Assembly: GCA_023014365.1 (NCBI GenBank)
Contig: JAEBUN010000006.1
Location: 1,302,001 to 1,366,000 of the forward strand
DNA: 64,000 nucleotides
Direction of reading: 5' to 3'
Origin: Lepiota brunneoincarnata
Taxonomy: Eukaryota > Basidiomycota > Agaricomycetes > Agaricales > Agaricaceae
Shown: positions 37,453 to 47,688 of the stretch, piece by piece
How the letters are laid out: each line of letters begins with the position of its first letter
Numbering within the stretch: the stretch's first letter is position 1
Program-made: the position numbers and the translations under genes
Notes under the pieces: model-generated
Told to the model about the DNA's origin: nothing
Database searches by the model: none
What the model saw: only the letters and a program-made list of their open reading frames with translations

Positions 37453-38611
37453 ATGACTCGAGTGACGGATTTTGGACGAAAACGAACGTATTTGCAAGCG
37501 GGCTTTGGGACGACTTCGGAACAGGCTGATGAGGCAATTGAGGATCGGATACGACAGACGGAAAGCTCGTCGGGAGGGGAGAAGGGGGAGGGTGGTGACT
37601 ATGATGGAAATGGCGATGGTGAGCCGTTGAAGAAGAAGAGGAAGCGAGTGAGGAAGAAGAAGGGGCCCAAGACCGGAGGCGGGGAGGGCGTTGTCGGTGA
37701 GAGAGAACGAGGTGGAGAGGAGGGTGAGGAGGGTAAGAAGGACGAGGAGGAGAAGGGAGATTTTTCGAGTAGCCGCAAGGCGTTGAAGAAACAAAAGCGG
37801 AGGGAGAAGGAGAAGGAGAGGAAGCAGCAACGTGAGTTCTGACCTTGTATCCTCCTTTTTGTTTTGGTGATGGCGATGTAGGCCTTGTGTCCTCGGAACT
37901 GAGGAGGCAGAAACGGATACAACAGAGGGATGCAGAGACGACGTGTTTTGCGTGTAGGGCAATGGGCCATGCAGCCAGGGATTGTCCAAAATTGACGAGT
38001 AGCGGTGGGGGTGTGCAGGGGAAGGGGGCGAAAAGGAAGGGTGTCGTAGGGATTTGTTATCGGTATGTGGGATCTGTAGTCCCTCGAGTCTACTTTCAAT
38101 TCAACCCCATCTCTCTATTTCAGATGCGGTTCGACACGACATTCGTTATCAAGGATGCAAAAAGCCAGCGGACGAGTTAAACCCGTTACCCTTCGCATCA
38201 TGTTTCGTGTGTAATGGAAAAGGACACCTGGCTTCTTCATGTCCACAAAATACAGACAAAGGGATCTATCCTAATGGTGGATGCTGCAAGCTGTGCCACG
38301 CAAAAACCCATCTGGCAAAAGATTGTGAATTGCGGAAGCAAGGTCTAGTCTTTTCCCCCCCTCTATCGCCCTAGACCTTACTTAACATGGTTCCCGACCG
38401 ACTTGCATGGCTAGATACCACAGCACTAATGGGAACAGGTGACCAACCCCCCGGTGCGGACGAGGACGATTTCCATACATTCAAGCAACAAGAGTTGGAG
38501 GTGGAAAGGGAGGACAAGAAGAAGGGGAAGATGCTGCAGGTCAAACCAGTTTCGCGTTCTGGCGTTGCCAAGTCTGTATCCAAGCCTGTCAAGAAAGTCG
38601 TGTATTTCTAG
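37453..38611 (+). CDS. CCHC zinc-knuckle protein (ZCCHC9-like)
   Basis: Homologues of human ZCCHC9 bind RNA in the nucleolus. The start ATG 37453 gives MTRVTDFGRKRTYLQAGFG, the conserved N-terminus of the family, followed by a highly charged Lys/Glu-rich segment (SSSRKALKKQKRREKEKERK). After a GT-AG intron come tandem knuckles: CFACRAMGHAARDC, ICYRCGSTRHSLSRC (across an intron), CFVCNGKGHLASSC and CCKLCHAKTHLAKDC. This is four CX2CX4HX4C units, the expected number. The C-terminus is acidic then basic (VSKPVKKVVYF). The stop is at 38609-38611 and the frame is intact. Confidence 0.88.
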
Positions 38612-38699
38612 TCGCTGTAAGATAGAAACGTTGGACGGATGCCCGGCTCAGATCAGGAATGGATTTCATATGATTGTGGGGCGCTCCTCCCCCACTGGC

Positions 38700-40200
38700 T
38701 CCCCAATCCGTGCTATTATTTCACATCTAGGCTCTGTGCCATTCCCATTCACACCACTTCAAAAGGCGCAGATAATGACTACCATGCCTACTATTGTTTC
38801 AAGAATCATCTATGGGACCGCTTGGTAGATCATGCTCGGGACAGGCATCCTTGGTGCTCGTTTGGCTGAAACTGGCTGTAGGAAGAAAGAACGAACCACC
38901 GCGCTCGTTGTTGCGGCCGTGCTCAAGGGATTCCGGGCAATTGACACAGGTGGGCGGTTGTCTGCTATAGCCGTGAGATGGATTGCTGAGAATAAAAACC
39001 GGATGGTGTACAGCTTGCCAGCCAAAGCATTATCGGTACGCGTTCATTCATGCTTTTTTTCGTCGGGTCAACAAGCTGATAGAGCGGTTCACGTAGGGAA
39101 GACCTCGTTGGAAAGGCACTCGTTGAGCTTCAAGAGAAACATGGGATCCGACGGGAAGATATCTGGCTTCAGACAAAGTTCTATAAACTGCCTTCCCCCC
39201 CCCCCCCCTTCCTTCAACTGACTGGCCCTCTCAGATTCACGTCAATATCAGGCCAGGACACGACCCAGCCAATCCCATACAATCCCTCTGGTCCAATCTC
39301 AGAACAGATAACCACCTCTTTCAGAACCTCTCTCACCAACCTCCATACTACCTACCTCGACAGCTATATCCTCCACTCACCCCTCCGCACCCTCGAACAA
39401 ACCCTTGAAGCCTGGAAGACGCTCACCACGCTCCAAGATGAGGGTAAAGTCAAGTTGATAGGCGTTAGTAATACTTACGATGTGAGTGTGCTTGCTGCAC
39501 TGTGCAAGGTGAGGAAGGTACAGGTGGTGCAGAATCGGTGGTATGAGGGGAATAACTGGGATAAGAGTGTTTTTTCGTTTTGCAAGGAGCATGACATCAT
39601 GTATCAGTGAGTTTACTTGAATGTGTCTTCAAAAGGAATACTAAAAACAAAACAAAAAAACTCTGGACTCTGGTAGATCGTTCTGGACTTTGTCAGGATC
39701 ACCAAGCTTGTTATCGCACCCAGCGCTGATTTCCATCGCTACTGCCTCGGGATGTACTCCTGAACAAGCGTTGTTCAAGATGGCCCAGGACGTGGGTGTC
39801 ACCCCACTGTCGGGTACGACAAGTGAGATCCACATGGGAGAGGATCTCGCTGTAGATGGAATACGACTCGTAAAAGATGGATTGCAGAAGGAGTATAACG
39901 TTTTATACGATCTACTGACGGGATGAGCGTTCTGAGTTTCGGGTAAGCATGTACGTAATTTGTAATAACCATCTCTCGGTTTTAAAAACCAAGACTTTTT
40001 AATGTCTCTCTAACGAGGAAACGGAGAGGATGCCGCTTCTACGTCACACTGCGGGCAATCCAACCCGCCCAATGGGTCTCGGGCAAATATAACAAAGTGT
40101 AGGAGGTTGGTGTTGGTCGCGCACAAGTGCAATCCTGAATCATATGTGGCCCTCCACACGCAAGACACTTGGTAGGCCCCACCTCCGTTTCCTCCTGCAA
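38700..40200. repeat. Segmental duplication, copy A
   Basis: It shares extended similarity with 42436-43710: the reductase gene, its 5' flank (GTGCTATTATTTCAC) and its 3' flank (GCAAATATAACAAAGTGT), ending near CTTGGTAGGCC. Its right end contains, on the minus strand, a detached copy of the last codons of the pterin dehydratase gene, including KCLACGGPHMIQDCTCARP. Confidence 0.9.
38775..39926 (+). CDS. Aldo-keto reductase (intact copy of a duplicated pair)
   Basis: An NAD(P)H-dependent carbonyl reductase of the AKR superfamily. The start ATG 38775 gives MTTMPTIVSRIIYGTAW. Short exons then give LVVAAVLKGFRAIDTACQPK and HYREDLVGKALVELQEKHG, then REDIWLQTK. After an intron with a C-run come FTSISGQD, YLDSYILHSPLRTLEQTLEA, KVKLIGVSNTYD and VQVVQNRWYEGNNWDKSVFS. 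The final exon gives SFWTLSGSPSLLSHPALI and VGVTPLSGTTSEIHMGEDLA. The tetrad is visible as Asp in AIDTA, Tyr in HYRED, Lys in LQTK and His in ILHSP. The protein is somewhat short (about 280 residues) for the superfamily. It is the only functional-looking copy; its twin at 42535 is dead. Confidence 0.85.
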
Positions 40201-40250
40201 GGCCTCAAAGACACATGTGGTATTAACAGTCCAAAGGTGCTCACCGGACA

Positions 40251-40445
40251 CTACTACAATTATTGTAGCATTTGCACTACCTAGCTAGGTAGAGCGGTCA
40301 ACCGTTACGACAGGCAAGACTGGTTATCTAGTACCGGTACGGGGAGTCGAACCCACGACCTAAGCAACTAAGCATTTGAATAAGTCCCCAAGCCGGGAAC
40401 TTCTAAGAATAGCCCAAGGCCGCTAAAGATAGGCGCAGTCCCGCT
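40251..40445. other. Palindrome-rich segment with a Pol III B-box-like motif
   Basis: It contains perfect palindromes CTACAATTATTGTAG (near 40254), CTACCTAGCTAGGTAG (near 40277) and GTACCGGTAC (near 40331). On the minus strand it contains GGTTCGACTCC, which matches the tRNA B-box/T-loop consensus. I could not fold a full tRNA: the T-stem has a mismatch and no acceptor pairs were found. It may be a degenerate tRNA or a tRNA-derived SINE. Confidence 0.35.
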
Positions 40446-41801
40446 ACCTCATGAAAACTTCACCTGCCTAGCTACATCCCCGACAATCGCCACCCAATGA
40501 GCGAGAATCAAAGAGAAAGCCCACATGGTAGCGATCCGGCCATCCACGTGGATACAAATTGTATATATAGTTTTTCTCCTGTCGTAAGTGTGGATGCTGG
40601 TCAGAAACAGACGATTGAAGCAGGTGATAAATGAACTAGCTACAGTAACCGTGAGCCCACAGCCGCCACCCATCATAGATATAGACTTGATTTGTATCCG
40701 TAATTTTCCATGGGTAAGTGGGTACTAATCGTACACTTCGGCTAACCATGTTTGTCCCTAACCCGTACGACCCATACCGTGCATATCAATATTGGTATAC
40801 TCTAATGCGAACTGAAGGCGTGCAAACCAAACACCGCCGTCGAGCGCTGAAAGTAGAAGCCTCGTTCACACTTTTGTCAACTTATATCGCATGGCTTGGG
40901 CATCGCAATAAGAGCAGCGGGCAAATCGGAAAATTTAGTTCAGCACAGTCCAGCCTTGGATATTTTCTTGCATTGAAAACTCGTGCAACCCCTGGTTGCG
41001 AAAAAGCCTCTAAGCTCTGTCGCAACGCACTTCTATTCACACTATTCAAGGAATGACCTGAACAAAGCCGACGAGGTCTCCAGCATTTTCTAGACTTTCG
41101 AGCCGGGATCTCGTCATTTGTTTATTTTTTTAGATTACCTCGTAGTTAAAGAAAAGTTCTTACGGATCTGGATGTTGATTCAAGGTTATTTATACTGGTG
41201 GTCTCGAGGTGGCGGCGGGCATTTCTCTCATCAGAAGTCTTTTATTAGGTTTCCAGCCTGACGTCCAAGACGAAGGTGAAATTATACTGGTGTCTGCATG
41301 TCCCCTCCCATCATTGCTTGTCGTGTATATATATATATATATATATTAGTCACTACAGCTCTCATACTTAGGCTATGTCGATTCTTAATCAAGACCGTTC
41401 CCGGATTACAAGGCCATCCGTATAGTTGCTCAAACGGACGCAGTCTTACTCCGCTTACATGACTGAAGGCCTGGCTCCTCTTTCATGAGATTCAGCATGA
41501 TTATTGTCCCAACGTTCTTCCCATATAATAATTCAGAATATACGACCGGTCTCCGGGGTGCTGAGAGGCATTTCCATCAACTACATGCAGAAAGCCTAAC
41601 GTCGATGGTATTAGATTAGACGGTGAGTGTAAGGCCGCGGGCCTGGCTTGCAATGACCCAGGTAGACTCACAAAGATGAAGAGGATAGTCGTGCGATACT
41701 CGGTCCAGCTGAGCATAAAAACCCTGCATCCTGACCTTGACCCCTCAGGCTTTTCCAACCCCCCAGACAAGCTTGCTACATATTCTTCACTCTCAACAAC
41801 C
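40446..41801. other. Intergenic; no supported gene
   Basis: An open frame at 40718-41056 lacks domains. The 3' part provides the promoter of the secreted protein gene, including CATAAAAACC about 85 bases before its start codon. Confidence 0.35.
41326..41347. repeat. (TA)n microsatellite
   Basis: About ten TA units in an otherwise gene-free stretch. Confidence 0.9.
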
Positions 41802-42143
41802 ATGCTTCGTGTTTTTATTCTCGCTATCTCTGCCGTTGCAGTCCTCGGAAGCCCCGCCTTGACAGAACGAGATGACGCTGTGTGAGTGTGTGGTCGCTTC
41901 TTCAAATCCGTTGTACATTATCATGGCAATATTGGTGGACTTACAACTCATTTTAGAACCAACAATGCAACTATTGGTGACGCCGGTGGCTATGGGTGTG
42001 GCCCCACTATTTTTTATCCCCACACCTGCTGGGCGTATTGCACCAGCGATTTCAGCAAGTGGTGCTACACTAGAGGAGGCTTTTACTGCACCAAGGACAG
42101 TGATTGTGCGGGGAACTGGCATTGCGAGGGCGGGTACACCTAA
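41802..42143 (+). CDS. Small secreted cysteine-rich protein
   Basis: I do not recognise the family. ATG 41802 opens a signal peptide (MLRVFILAISAVAVLGSPAL) followed by a Kex2-poor acidic start (TERDDAV). A GT-AG intron of about 78 nt falls at 41883-41956. Exon 2 encodes a short mature domain with seven Cys among about 60 residues: GYGCGPTIFYPHTCWAYC, KWCYTRGGFYC, KDSDCAGNWHC. Aromatic and Gly residues are frequent. This size and pattern match fungal small secreted proteins, which can be antimicrobial, wall-interacting or effector-like. The odd number of Cys leaves one free or allows dimerisation. It lies in the spacer between the two duplicated reductase copies. Confidence 0.65.
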
Positions 42144-42435
42144 GCCATGTTGTGAGTCCTTTGGTTATAGCAGATATTTTCTGAATGTTCATGATTGTAG
42201 TTTGCACTGGCATCACGGGAATATACGGATCTGGCTTGTGGGATTTGTTCTGCATTTGTACTTGCACTGTCTGTCTAGTGCTATTATGTTGTGACTGAAT
42301 GATACGCGTTTTTGTGTTAACTGGAATACTCATGATATCACGCCTCGTCCAAGTCTCGTGGTGAGTTGATGGCTCTCTGCCCAGTGCATGCGTATGATGT
42401 ATGAGCCTTGTTCATGCCGGTTCACAAAAAGTAGT

Positions 42436-43710
42436 ACCAGTCTGTGCTATTATTTCACGTCCGGGCTCTATGCCTTTCTCATTCGTCATTCGCACCACTT
42501 CAAAGGCGCAGATAATGGCCACCATTCCTACTATCTATCGGACTGCTAGGTAGGTCATGCTCGGGACAGTCATTCTTGGTGCTCGTTTGAGCTGAAACTG
42601 GCTGTAGGAGGAAAGAGCGAACCACCGCGCTCATTGTTGCGGCCGTGCTCAAGGGATTCCGGGAAATTGACACAGACGAGCAGTCGTCAGCCATGGCCCT
42701 GAGACGGATCACTGAGAATAAAAAGCCGGATGACGTACAGGTTGCCGGCCGAAGCATTATCGGTACGCGTTCATTCTTTTTTCATCAGGTCAGCAAGCTG
42801 ATAGAGCGGTTGACGCAGGGAAGACCTCGTTGGAAAGGCACTCTTTGAGCTCCAAGGGAAACATGGCATCCGACGCGAAGACGTCAATATCAGGCCAGGG
42901 CATGACCCAATCAATCCCGAACGATTCATCTGGCCTAATCTCTGAACAGATAACCACCTCCTTCAGAACCTCCCTTACCAACCTTCACACCACCTACCTC
43001 GACAGTTATATCCTCCACTCACCCCTCCGCACCCTCGAATAAACCCTCGAAGCCTGGAAGACGCTCACCACGCTCCAGGATGAGGGTGCAGGTGGTGCAG
43101 AATCGGTGGTATGAAGGGAATGACTGGGATACGAGTGTTTTTTTTTTGGTTTTGCAAGGAACATGGCATCATGTATCAGTGAGTTTGCTTGAAAGGAATA
43201 CTAAAAAAATCTCTGGACTTTGTCGGGATCACCAGGGTTGTTATCGCACCCAGCGCTGATTTCCATTGCTACCGCGCTGCTCAAGATGGCTCAGGATGTG
43301 GGTGTCACCCCACTGTCGGGTACGACAAGTGAGATCCACATGGGAGAGGATCTCGCAGTAGATGGAATACGACTCGTAGGAGATGGATTGCAGAAGGAGT
43401 ATGACGTTTTATACGATCTGCTGACGGGATGAGCGTTCCGAGTTTCGGGTAAGCATGTATGTATTTTGTAATATTACCATCCCTCGGCTTTGAAAACCAA
43501 GACTCTCTAATCTTTCTCTAACGAGAAAACGGAGGGGATGCCGCTTCCACGTTACGCTGCGGACAATCCAGCCACCAATGAGGTTCGAGGCAAATATAAC
43601 AAAGTGTGGGGGGTTTGTGTTGGTCGCGCACAGTGCAGTCCTGAATCATATGCGGCCCTTCACACGCAAGACACTTGGTAGGCCGCTACCTCCGTTGCCT
43701 CCTCCTTTGC
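42436..43710. repeat. Segmental duplication, copy B
   Basis: It is the partner of 38700-40200 in direct orientation. It sits at the authentic 3' end of the pterin dehydratase gene, so this is probably the ancestral location. The reductase inside it is degenerate. Confidence 0.88.
42535..43432 (+). pseudogene. Dead copy of the aldo-keto reductase
   Basis: It aligns with the gene at 38775-39926 but is broken in several places. A stop codon TAA replaces the CAA after LHSPLRTLE (about 43038-43040). The segment corresponding to KVKLIGVSNTYDVSVLAALC is deleted. The TK-containing catalytic segment is missing around 42880. Nine residues (SGCTPEQ region) are lost before LLKMAQDVGVTPL. The 3' end SGTTSEIHMGEDLAVDGIRL is still well preserved, so inactivation is fairly recent. 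Confidence 0.88.
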
Positions 43711-44790
43711 CAACACCACAGCCTTTCCCCACTGTTCCTTCTTCCCAGCAGCACGGAGGGAAGATCCTCCAGCTGACGCATCATCCCCATCCCCATCCTC
43801 TAAAATCTGCAACCACTCCTTTCTCTCCTCCCTCTCCACCAGATCCTTGGGCAATTTGGTGTTCAATGTGCACTTGACGAACCGACTGACCAAATACTCC
43901 CAACTAGGTGTATTGTATTGAGTCTTGACCTTTTTCCCTCTTAGTTCGAGCGCCTTTCCTGTTCGTTGATACTCGTCGTACTGTTCTTCGAGGAGGGTCG
44001 CGAAGCGGAGGTCGCGTCGGGTTATCCCTGGGACGCGACGGGAAAGGGGAGGATCGGCAGAGGGGTCTTCTTCATTCCAGCGTGGACGCAAGGCAGAATC
44101 AGTTTGGATAAAGAGGGAAAGGGTGGGACGTGTGGCGTTTCGGAGGGTGAGGATGGAAGGGTGGTGCTAAAGGTTTATTGTGTTCTATTGGTTGAGCGAA
44201 GGGAAGAAATAAAAAAAGGCATTGGAGGAAACTCACTTTTTCTTTGTTGGCGAGTACAGTGAGATCTGCGATAAATTGCGCTGCACAGTTGAAGTTTGAA
44301 AAGCTATATTCTGTTGTGAGATATGCAACGTATCGGTCCTATAGGATGTGCGTCAGGGCGGGATTGTGGGTTAGAAGGGGAGACGGACGTGACTAATTGA
44401 ATAATAATTCTTCCTGGGCAAGAACTTGACACCCCACCCGCGTGCGTATAGGGGGTAGAGATATTCTTCGATATCTTTTCTGATTACCCAGAAAGAAGGC
44501 CAGCCTTTGACTGGAGGTGGGAGCCTCAGGAGGGGCAGCGTTTGGGGAGGTGTGTCGTCGGGGCCACGTCGGTTTTGTTCTGATTCCTACACAAAATGAT
44601 GCTTCAGAAAGGGTCGTGGCAGCAGGGTATTGCCCACATTGGAGGTAGTAGAAAGTGACCGCGAGGAATGTCCGAGTGAATGTATCTGAGCTGTACGAAA
44701 AACAATGGCCCTGGGCCTAGCAACGTGTATCTTCCATGGCTTCTGTGCGTGGTGCGAGAGGCGAAAGGTCGACCGCCAAACAGGATTCAT
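43660..44790 (-). CDS. Pterin-4-alpha-carbinolamine dehydratase-like protein, mitochondrial-type N-terminus, C-terminal CCHC knuckle
   Basis: Pterin carbinolamine dehydratases recycle tetrahydropterin cofactors. The start at 44790 gives a basic presequence (MNPVWRSTFRLSHHAQKPWK) with SRSLSTTSN. A 52-nt intron ending GTGTAG follows. Then come LPPPVKGWPSFWVIRKDIEE and YLYPLYARGWGVKFLPRKN. After an intron, DRYVAYLTTEYSFSNFNCAA precedes FIADLTVLANKEK and, across another intron, HHPSILTLRNATRPTLSLFI and GITRRDLRFATLLEE. HHP plus GIT..D are the PCD signature. The C-terminal extension reads LVSRFVKCTLNTKLPKDLVE. One apparent extra base near 43680 hides a knuckle, CLACEGPHMIQDC, that the duplicate fragment at 40100-40190 still shows in frame. 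It lies 60 bp downstream of RPR2 on the same strand. Confidence 0.72.
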
Positions 44791-44850
44791 GTGGTTTCCC
44801 GCCGAATCAACACGGAAACTGCAGTTCGTCCAAGCGCACGTGATCCTAAA

Positions 44851-45785
44851 TTACACACAATATACACCCTCGCTATCTACCACTTCTCCACCCCTGAATA
44901 CCACATGGCCAGCACTTCTCGCAAACAAAGGCGGCATGCGTGCGACGTCTTTCTTCTTCCTCCTCTTTCTTCTCTTCTTACTCCCACCATCATGTACCCC
45001 CGTGATATCCCGCGCTACACTCTTCTCTTCTCCCATCCCATCTTTGCCTTCCACTTCCTGATCTCTTGGTGCCTGGGCTGAAATGTCCATGCTTGCAGTT
45101 TCGTGGTCCATCGACGAGGAGCTACCATCGCCTTTTGCGTTCTCGATAACAGCGTCATCGGCTGGTATCCTTCTCGACGTTCCACACTCCAAACAAGTAT
45201 ATACTGCCCAGTGACTGTGATCCTTACTCGCTATAAAATCATATTTTTAAATGAAAACATATGGGGATCAAAGAAAATGAGACTTACGTCGATTCCTAAT
45301 ACGCACCGACACCCCAGGAACAAGCACAACCGAGCACCGTCTGCACAACGTCCTCTTCACACCCGGATCCCTAACCTTAAACCTATCAGCAATCAACTCA
45401 CTCACACCCGAGGAATAACATATCGCACATTTTCACAGTTGTCTTCCGTCCAATGGCCTTCATCGTCCGTACATATATCCTCGACAGGTCACGCATGCTC
45501 GCTGTCTGTCTCTCCTCCCTCTTCCCCTGCTTGCCGTTGGGCTCTGGTACAGTTCTCTCTTCCTCTCCCATCTCGACGTCGACCCTCTCTCCATCCTTCA
45601 CCTCGCCACCCTCACTACCACCGCTCTCACAAAAAAGACCTCTCCCAGCACCAACACTCCCCGACCCGCTCCAAGTACACGCTCGCCTGCCACAAAAAGT
45701 TCATCCGCTGCATCACATCCCTATTCGGCACCCCACTAACGCTCGTTGGCGCGACTTCACCCCCTGCCGTCTGCTTTTTGCCCAT
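44851..45785 (-). CDS. RPR2: RNase P/MRP protein subunit RPR2 (RPP21)
   Basis: Rpr2/Rpp21 is a zinc-ribbon protein of nuclear RNase P, which processes tRNA 5' ends. The start at 45785 gives MGKKQTAGGEVAPTSVSGVP then MNFLWQASVYLER. After an intron, SRIYVRTMKAIGRKTTVKMD is the core helix pair. Across an intron follow PGVKRTLCRRCSVVLVPGVS with VRIRNR, carrying the first CxxC. Next is HWAVYTCLECGTSRRIPA with the second CxxC. The C-terminus has a basic run (KKRRKRRKKK) and ends MPPLFARSAGHVVFRGGE, the conserved fungal end. The stop is at 44853-44851. Intron 1 boundaries are approximate. Confidence 0.87.
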
Positions 45786-46069
45786 TTTTTAGGGGGTCAA
45801 ATACAGTCGATCGCAACACGATAGAGAGATGCCGAGCACACAGGGCAGCCGAATGGTCGATCGAGTTTGTGTCTACAATAGCGATATCAGTGTTGGGCCA
45901 GGTTCAAGTTGGCAACACAACTACACACACCGACTCGTTCCGTCTGACTTCAGCTGGCCTCCTCTGACCATGTCGATATGTACATACATTTCGAATATAC
46001 CTGCCCCCTCCATCCCAAAAAAGGACCGCTACGCCTCGATACTAAAATCAAGAAGTGGGACTGAGCCCG

Positions 46070-46425
46070 CTATTTGTGTGAATGTGAAACAGCGTTTTTT
46101 TTTTGGTTGCTCTTCCATTCGCGTTCTTTACTTCCTTTCATTCTCCTCACGCTCACGCTCTGCAGCTCGCTGGCCTTGTAATTTTGGCGGAAGGACTCGT
46201 TATACATCAGCATAGTCGGCATACTATCCACACTGTACTCACAGGCAAAGCCCTCCTAATAGCTACCACCCTTGTCGAACCATCTCCTATGCTGAAGACC
46301 CTTTTTTCAATCTTCCCGGACTCAAACTCTGAGCGCACCCGGTCCCCTCTCCGCTGAATCCCATGGACGGAAACGCTTTTGTTGTCAAGAATATCCCACA
46401 TTCGGCCTGGCTGACAAGGCGCCAT
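46070..46425 (-). CDS. Small hypothetical protein
   Basis: A two-exon model from ATG 46425 in good context (CATCATGGCGCC). Exon 1 reads MAPCQPGRMWDILDNKSVSV and GKIEKRVFSIGDGSTRVVAI. A GT-AG intron (GTGAGTACAG to TTACAAG) leads to ASELQSVSVRRMKGSKEREW and stop at 46072-46070. It is basic, with no recognised domain. The support is only open frame and splice signals. Confidence 0.25.
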
Positions 46426-47688
46426 GATGTATGTACTGGGTACTTTCACACTTAGGCTACCGAGCGCGTTCCTCTTACGTTCGTTCCTTCGTATACCCCC
46501 CCCCCCCCCCTTTGCGAGTTGACTGATACTAACCCCGCATGTCAACTCTATCGGGAGGCTTTCGCTCCGTCGTCAACACAACAAATGGCGGTTCTTTGAA
46601 GAGCATTCATAGTTTAACGAGAAAGGTACAATGGTACAGTACGTTACCATCCAAGGAACAGCTACCAGTCACCAATTTACACTTGAATAAGAACACGCTT
46701 CCTCAACAAACGTTTCACCCACTTCAAAAAGCACTCACTCATTCAAAGCCGAATCGGATGTAGGAATATTTCATCCAGGCGCCTGAAGGAAACCCCAGAA
46801 AATCAAGTAAGAATTCAGAATCCGGCAGTCCGAAAAGTTATTTCTACTCATGTCAAGCGATTCCTGAAGCCCTAGATTCCAAGTTAGTGTCCTTGGACTC
46901 TTCGATGACCTTGGGGATCCGGTCTACAGTTTACCATGCTCAAGTAAGTCGTATATGATACATACAAGCTTTTCGAAACAGGTGGCTGGTATTAAATGGA
47001 GGTGAAAAACCGGTTGGGATCTTGCCTGTTGTTGGCTTTAGAAGTCAATGGCGATAGTGGCGTAAACCGGATGCAAGTTGTTTCGCCTTGGATGGAGTTA
47101 TCGACAGAATTTGAGTTGGTTATTGCGAAGTTGTGTGCGTGATGGACTCAATTCGACTTGGTGAAAGGCAGCGATAGGCGCCAAATTTCGAGTGCCGACA
47201 AGCACCAAATCAAGCGCTCGTGCTATCTGTTTTGGTACACATTGTAATTTGGTTAGTGCGGCCCCGAGTATCGCGAGCCTGGAGATCTGTGGGCTCGAGA
47301 AACTTAGTGGCTTGTGTGGCTAACTATGCGGTTTGTGGGACCTGTAAGGCACCAACAGAAAGAACTTGGACCGTAGTTCCCATCACCTCGTGCTGTTGCT
47401 CGCTCCTGCTGCTGTGTGCAATCTAACACCTGGATGCATCGATTTTTATATCGACCATCTATTGGTTGTGAAAACTTCATTTCTCCAAGATTGTTGGCAA
47501 ACCTACATGTACCAATACAATTAGCTTTAAATAACAATTTCGAGGACCACTCGTCGGTGGTCGACGAACCATTCTCCATATCTCCAAGGACAGGTCGCAA
47601 GAAATAAGGCCGAAAGCAAGACAGATGTATCGCGCCAAAACAAGAATAAAAGGAACGCCGAAAAGGAACGAAGGATGTTGGCAGAATA
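46426..47688. other. Mostly unassigned; one long frame interrupted by a single stop
   Basis: From ATG 46539 a plus-strand frame runs about 140 codons to near 46950 with only one internal TAG (46761-46763). It begins MSTLSGGFRSVVNTTNGGSL and continues after the stop with EYFIQAPEGNPRKSSKNSES. No domain is recognised. The remainder up to 47688 shows no supported gene. Confidence 0.3.

Noticed and set aside
40251..40350. tRNA gene
   Set aside because: Only the T-loop/B-box matches; the T-stem has a mismatch and no acceptor or anticodon stem can be paired.
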